NCBI GenBank assembly: GCA_003481745.1
Contig: QULP01000002.1
Coordinates: forward strand, 62,001-126,000
Reading direction: 5' to 3'
Length of the DNA stretch: 64,000 bases
DNA from: Firmicutes bacterium OM04-13BH
Lineage (GTDB): Bacteria > Bacillota > Clostridia > Lachnospirales > Lachnospiraceae
Shown here: piece by piece, positions 53,604 through 62,891 of the stretch
Layout: each line of letters opens with the position of its first letter
Position numbering within the stretch: position 1 is the first letter of the stretch
The notes under the pieces: generated by a model
What the model was told of the DNA's origin: nothing
Database searches by the model: none
What the model saw: only the letters and a program-made list of their open reading frames with translations
Program-made: the position numbers and the translations under genes

Positions 53604-54926
53604 ATGAAGTTTCGTTGGGATAAAAAGTATTTATATTGGGGGGTGACAGGCTTTGCAGTCATTTGTGCCAGTCTGCTTTTTTATTTTGGACTGTTTCACA
53701 TGGATGTGCTATGGGGAAAAGTTCATAATCTGTTTACTGTTTTAATGCCGGTTGTCTGGGGTGTAATTATTGCATATTTATTAACACCGATTGTAAATAT
53801 ATTGGAAAAAAAGGTATTTTTTTCGTTATTAGAACATTTTCATGTTGAACTTACAAAAAAGAAACGTGTGTTAATTCGCTATCTGGGAATTTTTATTTCC
53901 CTTATATTGGCATGTCTGGCTATTTATTCTTTATTTGCAATGATTGTGCCGTCTATTGTAGAAAGTATTATCAGTATTGTAAATGATTCACCAAGATACA
54001 TTCAGAATATTATGAATTGGCTGAGTTCCATTTTAAGAGATAATGAAGAACTTCAGACGACCGTGTTTAATTTTATTGATAATTATTCATTTAAAGTAGA
54101 AAATTGGATGAATCAGCAGCTGCTTCCTCAGCTTCGTCAGATTTTACAGCAGATGACAACAGGAATTTTTGGCGCAGTTTTGTTTGTAAAAAATATTTTA
54201 ATCGGAGCGATTATTTCGATTTACCTGATGGCATCAAAAGAGACTTATCTTTCAGAGGGAAAGATGTTTATCTATGCTATTTTTGATACAGAGAGAGCGA
54301 ATTCTATTATCAAAGCATGTCGTTATACGAATCGTGTATTTATGGGTTTTATCAGCGGAAAAATTATTGATTCTGCAATCATTGGTGTTTTATGTTATAT
54401 TATTACTTCTATTTTGGGAACACCTTATGCAGTGCTTGTCAGTGTAATTGTGGGTGTCACAAATGTTATTCCGTTTTTTGGACCATATTTGGGAGCTATT
54501 CCAAGTGCATTTATTATCTTGCTGGTAAATCCGATGCAGTGTTTATATTTCCTGATTGCAATCTTATTGTTGCAACAGTTTGATGGAAACATATTAGGAC
54601 CAAAGATTTTAGGGGAATCGACAGGTTTGTCCAGTTTTATGGTTATTGTTGCAATTCTTTTATTTGGTGGATTTATGGGAATCCCGGGCATGATTATCGG
54701 AGTTCCGGTATGGGCAGTTATCTGTACAGGAATCCGTCAGCTTCGAGAACATTTCCTGAAAGAGAAACATCTACCGGTTGAAGATGAACTTTACATGGAT
54801 ATTGAGTCCATTGACCCTGAAAGCCATACAATTATTAAATTAAAAAAAGAAGATTTAAAGGAACAACAAAAAGAAAGCAAAGAACATACGAAAGAGAAAA
54901 ATATAGAGAAGGGAAACGAGCAGTAA
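53604..54926 (+). CDS. AI-2E family transporter (DUF20)
   Basis: A 440-residue membrane protein with about eight helices of the AI-2E family: an N-terminal pair, a long soluble loop, then GKIIDSAIIGVLCYIITSILGTPYAVLVSVIVGVTNVIPFFGPYLGAIPSAFIILL and QQFDGNILGPKILGESTGLSSFMVIVAILLFGGFMGIPGMIIGVPVWAV. Members may export AI-2, act as Na+/H+ antiporters, or have unknown substrates. The C-terminal tail (about 400-440) is Lys/Glu-rich. It abuts dtd. Confidence 0.92.
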   Translation: MKFRWDKKYLYWGVTGFAVICASLLFYFGLFHMDVLWGKVHNLFTVLMPVVWGVIIAYLLTPIVNILEKKVFFSLLEHFHVELTKKKRVLIRYLGIFISLILACLAIYSLFAMIVPSIVESIISIVNDSPRYIQNIMNWLSSILRDNEELQTTVFNFIDNYSFKVENWMNQQLLPQLRQILQQMTTGIFGAVLFVKNILIGAIISIYLMASKETYLSEGKMFIYAIFDTERANSIIKACRYTNRVFMGFISGKIIDSAIIGVLCYIITSILGTPYAVLVSVIVGVTNVIPFFGPYLGAIPSAFIILLVNPMQCLYFLIAILLLQQFDGNILGPKILGESTGLSSFMVIVAILLFGGFMGIPGMIIGVPVWAVICTGIRQLREHFLKEKHLPVEDELYMDIESIDPESHTIIKLKKEDLKEQQKESKEHTKEKNIEKGNEQ

Positions 54927-55376
54927 ATGAAATTTGTAATCCAGAAAGTAAGTCAGGCCTCTGTTTCTGTGGAGGGGAATTGCGTTGGAAAAATCCAAAA
55001 GGGATTTCTGGTATTTGTAGGAATTGGAAAAGAAGATACAAAGGAAATTGCAGATCAATACATTAAGAAAATGGTACAACTGCGAATTTTTCAGGATGAA
55101 AATGGAAAAACGAATTTATCTTTGACGGATGTCGGGGGTGAAGTACTGATTATTTCTCAGTTTACACTATATGCGAACTGTAGAAAGGGAAATCGGCCAA
55201 GTTTTTTTGATGCCGGAGAACCTCAAATGGCAGAAGAACTATATGAGTATATTATCAAAAAAACAAAGGAAACGATTTCAGTGGTGGAGTCAGGAGAATT
55301 TGGAGCAATGATGCAGGTATCTCTGGTAAATGAAGGTCCATTTACAATTGTTTTTGATGAGAATACATTTCGCTGA
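54927..55376 (+). CDS. dtd: D-aminoacyl-tRNA deacylase
   Basis: A 149-residue enzyme that hydrolyses D-aminoacyl-tRNA. It begins [18 protein letters not shown] and carries [22 protein letters not shown] and the Gly-cisPro region near [11 protein letters not shown]. Length and motifs are standard. It starts right at the end of the AI-2E gene. Confidence 0.95.
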   Translation: MKFVIQKVSQASVSVEGNCVGKIQKGFLVFVGIGKEDTKEIADQYIKKMVQLRIFQDENGKTNLSLTDVGGEVLIISQFTLYANCRKGNRPSFFDAGEPQMAEELYEYIIKKTKETISVVESGEFGAMMQVSLVNEGPFTIVFDENTFR

Positions 55377-55393
55377 CAGAGGGGAATTCATTC

Positions 55394-57229
55394 GTGAAAA
55401 ATAAGAGATTATTACAAAGTAAATTATTGGCAGTAACTTTGAGTGCAGCTGTTCTTTTAGGACAGTCAACGGTTATGGCGGCAGAGCTTCCATCTGTTGA
55501 GGACATGGAAGCAACAAAAGAGTTCAAACAGGAATCGGATTTATCTTTGGGAAAAGATAAGTCCGATAGTTCTGTAGAGAATAGAGAGAAAAAAGAAAAT
55601 TCTGAAGAAGAACAAGAACCAGAAAAAAAAGAATTTGATGGAGGACAAGATGGTATTAATTTGGACTCCAAAGATGGTTCGGAAAATAATTCCGAAGATA
55701 ATTCCGAAGATAATTCAGGGGATAGCGCAGAGAGTAATCCGGAAGAGAAAGAATGGGATGCAGATGATAAGAAGAATGAAACTTCAGATGATACAAGTGC
55801 GGCTGATTCAGCACAAAATAAAGATATAGAAGAAGAACCAAAAGAACCAAAAGAAACAAAAGAAACAGAAGAAATTCAATCAGAAGAACAGACAGAGCAA
55901 GATCTGCAGGTACAGGCAGCTTCTTATGGATGGAATAAACAGGGCAATAATTGGTATTATATAAATCCTCAGACGAAAAACAAAGTTTCTGGCTGGCAGA
56001 AGATATCTGGAAAATGGTTTTATTTCTCTTCGGCTGGATGGATGCAGATTGGCTGGCAAAAAGTTCAAGGAAAATGGTATTACCTTGGAAATGCCAATGA
56101 TGGGGCAATGAAAAAAGGATTGCAAAAAATACATGGCAAGTGGTATTACTTTGCAGAGAATGGAGAAATGCAGAGCGGATGGCAAAAAATATCTGGAAAA
56201 TGGTATTATTTTGGAGACGCAGAAGATGGCTCTATGAAAACTTATTGGCAGAAAGTGTCCGGAAGATACTACTGGCTTGGTCATGGAAATGATGGAGCCA
56301 TGAAAACAGGCTGGCAGAAAGTCTGGGGCAAGTGGTATTACCTTGCAGAGAATGGAGAAATGCAGACGGGATGGAAAAAGCTGTCTGGAAAGTGGTACTA
56401 TCTTGGCGGATCTAATGATGGGGCAATGAAATATGATTGGCAAAAGATTTTAGGTCGGTGGTATTATCTGGGTGGGGTAGATGATGGAGTCATGCGTACA
56501 TACTGGCATCAGGTAAGAGGAAAATATTATTGGCTTGGAAGAAATGGTGCTATGAGAGATGGTTGGCAGAGAGTCTGGGGGAAATGGTATTACCTTGGAA
56601 GTTCTGGTGATGGCTCGATGAAGAGTGGCTGGCAGAGAGTGTCTGGAAAATGGTATTATCTTGGAACGTCCAGTGATGGAGTCATGAAAACAGGTTGGCA
56701 GACGATTAATAAAAAGAAATATTATTTTTATTCGGATGGCAGTATGGCAAGCAACTGTACAATAGATGGTTATTACATTAATAGTAACGGTGAAAAGAGT
56801 GACTCAAACAGTACGTTAAATACCTGGGTATTTCCGTGTCCGTCTATTACTTATGTATCAAGTGAATTTGGATATCGGGAAAGCCCTGGAGGAATCGGCT
56901 CTACGAATCACAGGGGAGTAGATATGGCAGCACCGGCAAATTCACGCGTTTTGGCTGTCGCAGCAGGTACGGTGGTTGCTTCTGGCTATGGATTTAATGG
57001 AGAGGGAAATTACGCAGAAATAGACCATGGAAATGGGATTCATACAATTTATATGCATTTAATAGCAAGTCCGGTTGTAAAAAAAGGAAGTACAGTAAAA
57101 GCCGGACAGGTGATTGGTTATGTAGGAATGACTGGAGCAGCGACGGGATATCATTTACATTTTGGGGTGAAGGTAAATGGAACTTATGTTAATCCGTGGA
57201 ATTATTTAAAACGTCCAAGCGGAATGTAA
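55394..57229 (+). CDS. Secreted cell-wall-binding repeat protein with M23 endopeptidase
   Basis: A 611-residue wall hydrolase. Signal peptide to about residue 29 (VMAAE), then an acidic linker (about 30-175, Glu/Asp/Ser-rich). About thirteen 20-22-residue choline/cell-wall-binding repeats of the GWQKVxGKWYYLG type follow (about 178-460). The LytM/M23 domain carries HRGVDMAAP (about 506) and YHLHFGV (about 587), both zinc motifs intact. It likely cleaves peptide cross-links. Repeats alternate in a rough three-unit pattern. GTG start has GAGGGG upstream. It lies directly before a second repeat hydrolase. Confidence 0.93.
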   Translation: MKNKRLLQSKLLAVTLSAAVLLGQSTVMAAELPSVEDMEATKEFKQESDLSLGKDKSDSSVENREKKENSEEEQEPEKKEFDGGQDGINLDSKDGSENNSEDNSEDNSGDSAESNPEEKEWDADDKKNETSDDTSAADSAQNKDIEEEPKEPKETKETEEIQSEEQTEQDLQVQAASYGWNKQGNNWYYINPQTKNKVSGWQKISGKWFYFSSAGWMQIGWQKVQGKWYYLGNANDGAMKKGLQKIHGKWYYFAENGEMQSGWQKISGKWYYFGDAEDGSMKTYWQKVSGRYYWLGHGNDGAMKTGWQKVWGKWYYLAENGEMQTGWKKLSGKWYYLGGSNDGAMKYDWQKILGRWYYLGGVDDGVMRTYWHQVRGKYYWLGRNGAMRDGWQRVWGKWYYLGSSGDGSMKSGWQRVSGKWYYLGTSSDGVMKTGWQTINKKKYYFYSDGSMASNCTIDGYYINSNGEKSDSNSTLNTWVFPCPSITYVSSEFGYRESPGGIGSTNHRGVDMAAPANSRVLAVAAGTVVASGYGFNGEGNYAEIDHGNGIHTIYMHLIASPVVKKGSTVKAGQVIGYVGMTGAATGYHLHFGVKVNGTYVNPWNYLKRPSGM

Positions 57230-57255
57230 TTGAAAAGAAGAAAGGTTTTTGATTT

Positions 57256-59484
57256 ATGAAAAATAGAGGAAAAATAGTTACAAAGTTGTGTGGATTTGTT
57301 ATGAGTGCATCATTGTTGATGAATCAGGCAGTTTATGCTTCTGGAGAGATAGCAGGTGAAACACTTTCAGGAGAAGTACAGAGTGCGGAAGTTCAAGAAG
57401 AAATAATAAATTCAAGTGAAACCTTACCGAAGATATCCCAAGATTTATCCGAAGCTGAAAATGAAGCTGAAACAGAGGGAGCTGAAACTGAAACAGAAAC
57501 TACAGATTCAGAGGCAGAATCAAAAGAAGAAGTAAGTCAGAAAGAAGAAGAGAGTCGGGATGAAAGGAATCAAGATGAAACTTCTGATGAAAATTCTAAA
57601 GAAGAGGCATTAGGAGAATCACAAGAGACAGGAAATACTATTCAAGGCGAGCAGCAGGCAACACTGGCCGGACCAAAAAAGACGGGCTGGGTTACAGAAA
57701 ATGGGAAAGAATATTATTATGACGAAGAGGGTAAACCTTATACAAAAAGCCGTATTTTAGATTTAAATGGAACTCTTTACTATATAAATTCCAATGGTGA
57801 ACTGCGGACACAGGTGGGCTGGGTAAAAGATGGTGCAAACTGGTATTATGTAACATCTCAAAAAGCACTTGCAAAAAATGGCTGGATAAAATCTGGAAGC
57901 AATTGGTTTTATTTAAACAGCGATGGTGTAATGCAGACCGGAATGATTACGGTATATGGAAAGAAATACATCCTTCAAGAGTCTGGAGCAATGTTAAAGA
58001 AAACAGGCTGGGTGCAATATCAAGGGAACCGGTATTATATGTATAGCGACGGACATGTGTTTCATGGAGGATGGTTAAAGGTTTCTAATAAGTGGTATTA
58101 CATGGATACAGAAACCGGAATGATGAAAAAAGGCTGGCTTAAAACTTCTGGAAAATATTATTATTTAAATAGTTCAGGAGTGATGCAGACCGGCTGGGTA
58201 AAATCCGGAAGTTGCTGGTATTATATGAATACTTCTGGTATCATGCAGACAGGCTGGCTTAAGTCTGGAAAAAGCTGGTATTACTTAAGTGCATCCTCTG
58301 GAGCAATGCAGACCGGAATGATTACAGTATATGGAAAGAACTATATTCTTCAGGATTCCGGAGTCATGTTAAGCAAAACAGGTTGGGTGCAATATCAGGG
58401 AAATTGGTATTATATGTATAGCGACGGACATGTGTTTCATGGAGGTTGGTTAAAGGTCTCTAATAAGTGGTATTACATGGATACAGAAACCGGAATGATG
58501 AAAAAAGGCTGGCTTAAAACTTCTGGAAAATACTATTATTTAAACAGTTCGGGAGTGATGCAGACCGGCTGGGTAAAATCCGGAAATTACTGGTACTATA
58601 TGAATACTTCTGGTATCATGCAGACCGGTCCGATTAAAGTAGGTGGTAGCTGGTATTACTTAAATCCGTCATCAGGAGCAATGCAGACCGGATGGATGGA
58701 AGCGGATGGAAAGAAATACTATGTAAAACCATCCGGTCAAATTAGCATTGGCTGGGTGGGGATTAATAATGTTTGGTATTATTTTAATTCAACCGGAGAA
58801 ATGCAGACTGGATGGCAGAAGGTAAAAGAAGAAGAATGGTACTATCTGGACAAGACAACAGGAGCAATGAAAAAAGGCTGGTTTGAAGACGGTGATAGCT
58901 GGTATTATTTAAATGCTTCTGGAAAAATGGTAACCGGCTGGCAGACAGTTGGTGGAGAACGTTATTACATGAATAGTGATGGAGTGATGCAGACAGGCTG
59001 GTTGGAAATGGGAGATAAGAGCTATTATCTGCAGAGCAGTGGTGCAATGGCAACTGGAATCCTAACAATTGACGGAGTAAAATTCAAATTCAGCGATAAT
59101 GGTGAGCTGATTGGCTCTATCAGCGAAGAGGGAGTAGGCGCAGATATTGTGGCTTATGCACGTCAGTTTGTTGGGAATCCTTATGTATATGGCGGTACAA
59201 GCCTGACAAATGGAGCAGACTGCTCCGGATTTGTTCAGAGTATCTATAAGAAATTTGGAATTACAGTAAGACGTACCAGTTATGAGCAGGAGAGAGATGG
59301 AAGACCGATTACAAGACAGGAATTACAGCCGGGAGATTTGGTGTTTTATTATAGCGACTATTCTCATGTAGCAATTTATATAGGAGATGACCAGATTATT
59401 CATGCTGCAAATCGTTCAAAAGGCATCACAATTTCTCGGATTAATTATAATGGAAATCCGACAGCATATAGAAGATACTGGTAA
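57256..59484 (+). CDS. Secreted cell-wall-binding repeat protein with NlpC/P60 peptidase
   Basis: A 742-residue hydrolase. Signal peptide (about 1-29), acidic linker (about 30-140, Glu/Thr/Ser-rich), about twenty GWxxxGxxWYY repeats (about 140-620) and a C-terminal NlpC/P60 domain. The catalytic Cys is C656 (GADCSGFVQ), with H704 (YSHVAIYIG) and H716 (IIHAANRS). It probably cuts D-Glu-to-diamino-acid or similar bonds in stem peptides. A 375-bp tandem duplication is inside. ATG at 57256 has AAAGG upstream, 26 bases after the M23 gene. Confidence 0.93.
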   Translation: MKNRGKIVTKLCGFVMSASLLMNQAVYASGEIAGETLSGEVQSAEVQEEIINSSETLPKISQDLSEAENEAETEGAETETETTDSEAESKEEVSQKEEESRDERNQDETSDENSKEEALGESQETGNTIQGEQQATLAGPKKTGWVTENGKEYYYDEEGKPYTKSRILDLNGTLYYINSNGELRTQVGWVKDGANWYYVTSQKALAKNGWIKSGSNWFYLNSDGVMQTGMITVYGKKYILQESGAMLKKTGWVQYQGNRYYMYSDGHVFHGGWLKVSNKWYYMDTETGMMKKGWLKTSGKYYYLNSSGVMQTGWVKSGSCWYYMNTSGIMQTGWLKSGKSWYYLSASSGAMQTGMITVYGKNYILQDSGVMLSKTGWVQYQGNWYYMYSDGHVFHGGWLKVSNKWYYMDTETGMMKKGWLKTSGKYYYLNSSGVMQTGWVKSGNYWYYMNTSGIMQTGPIKVGGSWYYLNPSSGAMQTGWMEADGKKYYVKPSGQISIGWVGINNVWYYFNSTGEMQTGWQKVKEEEWYYLDKTTGAMKKGWFEDGDSWYYLNASGKMVTGWQTVGGERYYMNSDGVMQTGWLEMGDKSYYLQSSGAMATGILTIDGVKFKFSDNGELIGSISEEGVGADIVAYARQFVGNPYVYGGTSLTNGADCSGFVQSIYKKFGITVRRTSYEQERDGRPITRQELQPGDLVFYYSDYSHVAIYIGDDQIIHAANRSKGITISRINYNGNPTAYRRYW
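57943..58692 (+). repeat. Tandem duplication of about 375 bp inside the NlpC/P60 gene
   Basis: The unit starting at 57943 (ATGATTACGGTATATGG) recurs at 58318 (ATGATTACAGTATATGG), an offset of exactly 125 codons. The protein segments, such as GHVFHGGWLKVSNKWYYMD, are identical in both copies. DNA differs mostly at synonymous sites. The end of the second copy (about 58630-58692) drifts more. Confidence 0.85.
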
Positions 59485-59495
59485 ATAAAAAAAGA

Positions 59496-59549
59496 ATCCC
59501 TTTTATCCGTTTCGCTATATCTATAGTTGAAATTTAAGATAAAAGGGAT
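59496..59549 (+). repeat. Perfect 12-bp inverted repeat before the recombinase-like gene
   Basis: ATCCCTTTTATC (59496-59507) and GATAAAAGGGAT (59538-59549) with a 30-base spacer. On the + strand no T run follows; on the - strand a T run would follow the left arm, but no - strand gene starts between it and the gene at 60746. It may be a terminator remnant, an operator or a recombination site. Confidence 0.6.
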
Positions 59550-59639
59550 ATGTTATTAAAAAATATAATGTTATAGTATGAATATTATATATAACAAAAA
59601 CAAACCCCTCTACACACAAAAAAGAAAGGAGTTTCCCCC

Positions 59640-60551
59640 ATGGATAATAAAAACGATAAAAATCACTTCTTTGACCCCGAAATGCAAAGTATTTGGAAAC
59701 ATTTTGTTTCTCACTTCAAAAACAAAAACAGTGCAGCATCTTATCAAAGTGATACCATCGAATTTTTGGAATTTACCGAAAAAAGTTTTCTTGAAACAAC
59801 AGCTTCTGACGTGGAAAATTACTACGCCATTCAGCAAAAAAAAATAAATGAAAAAGAATTACAGCCTAGTACAGTTGCCAAAAAGATAAGAGAATTAAAT
59901 TCATTATCAGCATATATCGAAGAAAATAAAGAATATTATCATATAAAAGACAATTACCAAAATCATTTTGCGGCATATCTGCCTCATATTGAAAAAATGA
60001 GTAAATTTGCTCATTCCGTTCCGATAGAAGATATTGATAAGCTGTTAATTGCAGCTCAACCCGATTATATGGTTTACTGTATTATTACATTGTTATATCG
60101 AATGGGATTATCGTCAACGGAGATAGTAGAGCTTATGCCAGAACATTTTACGATTTATGATAATGGTGTATATCTAAGGATACCAAAACGACGAGAAACC
60201 TGTTTTGTACCGGAAGATGTCTATAAAATTATAGAAAAATACTTATCACAGAGAATAGAAAATAAATACCTTTTCTATAACAGCAGAGGAACAAAATTAA
60301 ATACAATGTATATCAGTCGTATGATGAAAAAATATACGACACTGGCTGGAATTCCATCGTACAGTGCAGAAAGTCTTAGAAATTCATGCGCTTACACAAT
60401 GTTTGCTTATGATGCGAAACCAGAACAGGTAGCAAGAGAAATGGGAGTTACAGAAAGCCAGATTCGTCGTTATAAGAATATGAATTATATGGATACTACT
60501 TCAAGAGCAATTCGTGGACTGGTAAAATTAAAAGCAGAACCACCAGAATAA
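59640..60551 (+). CDS. Tyrosine-recombinase-like protein with degenerate catalytic residues
   Basis: A 303-residue protein. It has a SAM-like N-terminal DNA-binding domain (about 10-100) and a phage-integrase-like C-terminal domain. Arg I is expected in a GLR motif but reads MGLSSTEIVEL. Box II reads YSAESLRNSCAYTMF: Arg is kept, but the expected His of HxLRH is Glu and the second His is Asn. The usual GH is GV (EMGVTESQI), while a Tyr is kept in RRYKNM. RIPKRRETCFVP may hold the Lys. It probably binds DNA but may not recombine. AAAGGAG lies 8 bases before the ATG. Confidence 0.85.
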   Translation: MDNKNDKNHFFDPEMQSIWKHFVSHFKNKNSAASYQSDTIEFLEFTEKSFLETTASDVENYYAIQQKKINEKELQPSTVAKKIRELNSLSAYIEENKEYYHIKDNYQNHFAAYLPHIEKMSKFAHSVPIEDIDKLLIAAQPDYMVYCIITLLYRMGLSSTEIVELMPEHFTIYDNGVYLRIPKRRETCFVPEDVYKIIEKYLSQRIENKYLFYNSRGTKLNTMYISRMMKKYTTLAGIPSYSAESLRNSCAYTMFAYDAKPEQVAREMGVTESQIRRYKNMNYMDTTSRAIRGLVKLKAEPPE

Positions 60552-60643
60552 CATAAAATTATATTATGTAAACTGTAAAGCACCGAATCCAAGATAATCA
60601 GATATTAACAATCGAAACCCCTACTGCCAATAACAACAATGAT

Positions 60644-60681
60644 AAAAAAGACCCGAAGCTAGTTAACTTTAGGTCTTTTTT
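60644..60681. terminator. Bidirectional intrinsic terminator
   Basis: AAAAAAGACC (60644-60653) and GGTCTTTTTT (60672-60681) are perfect inverse repeats; A run before and T run after. It separates the recombinase-like gene from the convergent nuclease gene. Confidence 0.85.
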
Positions 60682-60745
60682 GCATACTATATAAATACTA
60701 TATGTAGTGAATTGCAATATCCATTTGACTCATTGTAAATTTCCA

Positions 60746-61684
60746 TTACGGATGACATTTCTGACACGCTTCATATCCCTGGTCTAACAAATCCTGTCTA
60801 TTTCCGGTATATTTCTTACGATTTTCCGGATTCATTTGTTTTGCACTTGGACAGTCCTGCGTATGAAATTTCATTGTATTTTCATTTAAAATGTAAGTCG
60901 TTTCATTTGAGGCAGAAGTATTATTAGATGTACTGTCTGTAGATAAATAACTATCTCCCGTGGCATAATCAATAGTAATATCCGGTTGTACATTATAACA
61001 ATAGACATTAAATAAAATGCCATCACCATTATCTTCAACGGACATAGCTTCCATTTCTACTCCAGATGCAACCAAATTGTCACCCTCGAAAATAGGAGTA
61101 ACACGGTATAACACATGATAGTCAGTTTCTTTTACATAATCCGCAATCATATTTTCAAATGGGAGCATCCCATCAACGTTCATATATCTGGTACCGGTAA
61201 TCAAATTCTTTTCATTTGCATTTTCACCGGCTAACTGCCAGCCAATCAAATGACAACGGTTATATAAAGATTTCCCATCTACATTATCATATCTTACAGA
61301 GTGCCATCCGGTTGGCTTGACCTGACTGATAGAACCACGTTCCTCGGTTGGCATTAAATCAATACAGATATTTGCATAAGCAACTCCGCATCTTCCTAAC
61401 TCATCTAAATCACTATAATTTTCAAATGGTTCTTCGGTTAAATCTGCATCTGTAAAAAATGGCTGATTATCATTAATTACAACATAAGGTTTACCGGAAT
61501 ATTCCGGTATAGAATCCAATTGAATATTTTTTTCATCTGAGCTAACACTGATATCTGAAGGACTGCTTTGTACAGTTGTCTGACTGCTTTCAGAAGTAAT
61601 TCCTAAGTTTCCCTCAACGTCACAGCCTGTCATTAAAAACATCAGGCAGAGTAGAAGAGTAAGCCATTTTAATTGTTTTTTCAT
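60746..61684 (-). CDS. Lipoprotein DNA/RNA non-specific endonuclease with C-terminal Cys motif
   Basis: A 312-residue protein. The signal peptide ends in the lipobox LMTGC (Cys near residue 21), so it is likely anchored outside the membrane. A Ser/Thr linker (about 22-60) is followed by the nuclease domain; the metal motif is NRCHLIGWQL, where most relatives have DRGH, then NEKNLITGTRYMNVDGMLPFEN. A C-terminal module (about 262-312) has FHTQDCPSAKQM ... YEACQKCHP, a zinc-type pattern. ATG at 61684 has GAGGG upstream; frame 61726 starts within rng. It lies 16 bases after rng, so it may be cotranscribed. Confidence 0.88.
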   Translation of the reverse strand: MKKQLKWLTLLLCLMFLMTGCDVEGNLGITSESSQTTVQSSPSDISVSSDEKNIQLDSIPEYSGKPYVVINDNQPFFTDADLTEEPFENYSDLDELGRCGVAYANICIDLMPTEERGSISQVKPTGWHSVRYDNVDGKSLYNRCHLIGWQLAGENANEKNLITGTRYMNVDGMLPFENMIADYVKETDYHVLYRVTPIFEGDNLVASGVEMEAMSVEDNGDGILFNVYCYNVQPDITIDYATGDSYLSTDSTSNNTSASNETTYILNENTMKFHTQDCPSAKQMNPENRKKYTGNRQDLLDQGYEACQKCHP

Positions 61685-61700
61685 AGTTTTCCCTCGATTT

Positions 61701-62891
61701 CTATTCTTCTGCCAGTTCTTCAGCAAGAGATTTCTTAATTTTCTTTCTGGTTACCTCTACAATGTTTAATTTTGTAATATCTACCACATTTCCCTTTACT
61801 GGGTCTTCATTTAAATAACGCTGAAGTACATGCATCAGTTCTTTTTTATCTTCTTCTCTTTTTAAATTAATAAAATCAATCAAAATCATGCCGGAAAGAT
61901 TACGCATACGAAGCTGTCTTGCAATTTCGCCTGCTGCCTCAAGATTAATTTTTCGATAAGTTTCCTGTACTTCTTTCTTTCCGGTATATTTTCCGGTATT
62001 TACATCAATTGAAACGAAAGCCTCTGTCTGTTGAATCACCAGAAATCCACCAGACTTTAACCAGACTTTTTCAGAAAGTGCCTCTTTTAACGCTTTCTCA
62101 ATTGAATAAACTTTACAAAGCGGAAGTAAATCATCCTGATAAAAACGTAATTTCTTTGCTTCTATTCCATAGTGCTCTAAATAGATTTGAATCGTTTCAA
62201 ATAGTTCTTTGTCGTCCGTGACAATTTCTTCCAGCTCATCTGCATACAAATTTTGAAGAACCTGAAGATATGGCGGCATGGAAATAAAAAGTTTTGAAAA
62301 ACAGGTTCTCATTCCAGATTTTTTTTGAATTTCTTTCAATTGACCATAAAGCTTGTCTAATTCTTCTAAAATCTCACCGCCTTCTGCATGAGCACTGTTT
62401 GTACGAAGAATGACTCCAGCATCTTCTGGAAGATGAGCTTGTAAAAGTTCTCTTAATTCCTGTTTTCTCTGTGCTTTTAATTTTCCGGAAAAGCCAAGCG
62501 GTTCAAATTTTGAAGTCAAAACAACATAACGCCCTGCCAGATTTAAATCACAGGTTACGCAAGGGAGTTTGCCGCGAATCGGCTCTCGGCACACCTGTAC
62601 TAAAAGTTCGTCTCCAATACAAACTCGATTATTTTTTTTCTGATTTACAAAAAATGGCTCTGCTTTTTCCTCTAAGGAATAATAACAGATAATTCCATTT
62701 TCAATTTCAATAAAAGCCGCACGAATGTTTTCGGCAATATTTTTTACTTTTCCAATATAAATATTTCCAAGAATAGATGCTTCCTCTTTTTTATAAAGGT
62801 CAAGCTGACAGATTTTATAGCCGATATCAAGTGCTACGACAATTTTTTCTTTTCCTTTGACATGCATAGGAGTGATAATTAATTTACTCAA
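61701..62891 (-). CDS. rng: Ribonuclease G/E family endoribonuclease
   Basis: A 396-residue enzyme. An N-terminal S1-type region (YIGKVKNIAENIRAAFIEIENG) is followed by the RNase E/G catalytic core: GVILRTNSAH, VSIDVNTGKYTGKK with the first Asp and MILIDFINLKREEDKK with the second. It is shorter than E. coli RNase G (489 residues) and ends before the C-terminal small domain. It overlaps the DUF2344 gene by 8 bases. In many Clostridia rplU follows; here a nuclease gene does. Confidence 0.92.
   Translation of the reverse strand: MSKLIITPMHVKGKEKIVVALDIGYKICQLDLYKKEEASILGNIYIGKVKNIAENIRAAFIEIENGIICYYSLEEKAEPFFVNQKKNNRVCIGDELLVQVCREPIRGKLPCVTCDLNLAGRYVVLTSKFEPLGFSGKLKAQRKQELRELLQAHLPEDAGVILRTNSAHAEGGEILEELDKLYGQLKEIQKKSGMRTCFSKLFISMPPYLQVLQNLYADELEEIVTDDKELFETIQIYLEHYGIEAKKLRFYQDDLLPLCKVYSIEKALKEALSEKVWLKSGGFLVIQQTEAFVSIDVNTGKYTGKKEVQETYRKINLEAAGEIARQLRMRNLSGMILIDFINLKREEDKKELMHVLQRYLNEDPVKGNVVDITKLNIVEVTRKKIKKSLAEELAEE

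Noticed and set aside
55880-56443. Long - strand frame (187 codons) across the M23 gene repeats
   Set aside because: Reverse of the cell-wall-binding repeats; periodic His/Ser/Pro sequence with no ribosome site.
55920-56760. Short regular repeats that could look like a CRISPR array
   Set aside because: They are in-frame 60-66-base protein repeats with variable spacing and no constant direct repeat or unique spacers.
59496-59549. Normal intrinsic terminator for the NlpC/P60 gene
   Set aside because: No T run follows the hairpin on the + strand; only the - strand has one, and no - strand gene ends there.
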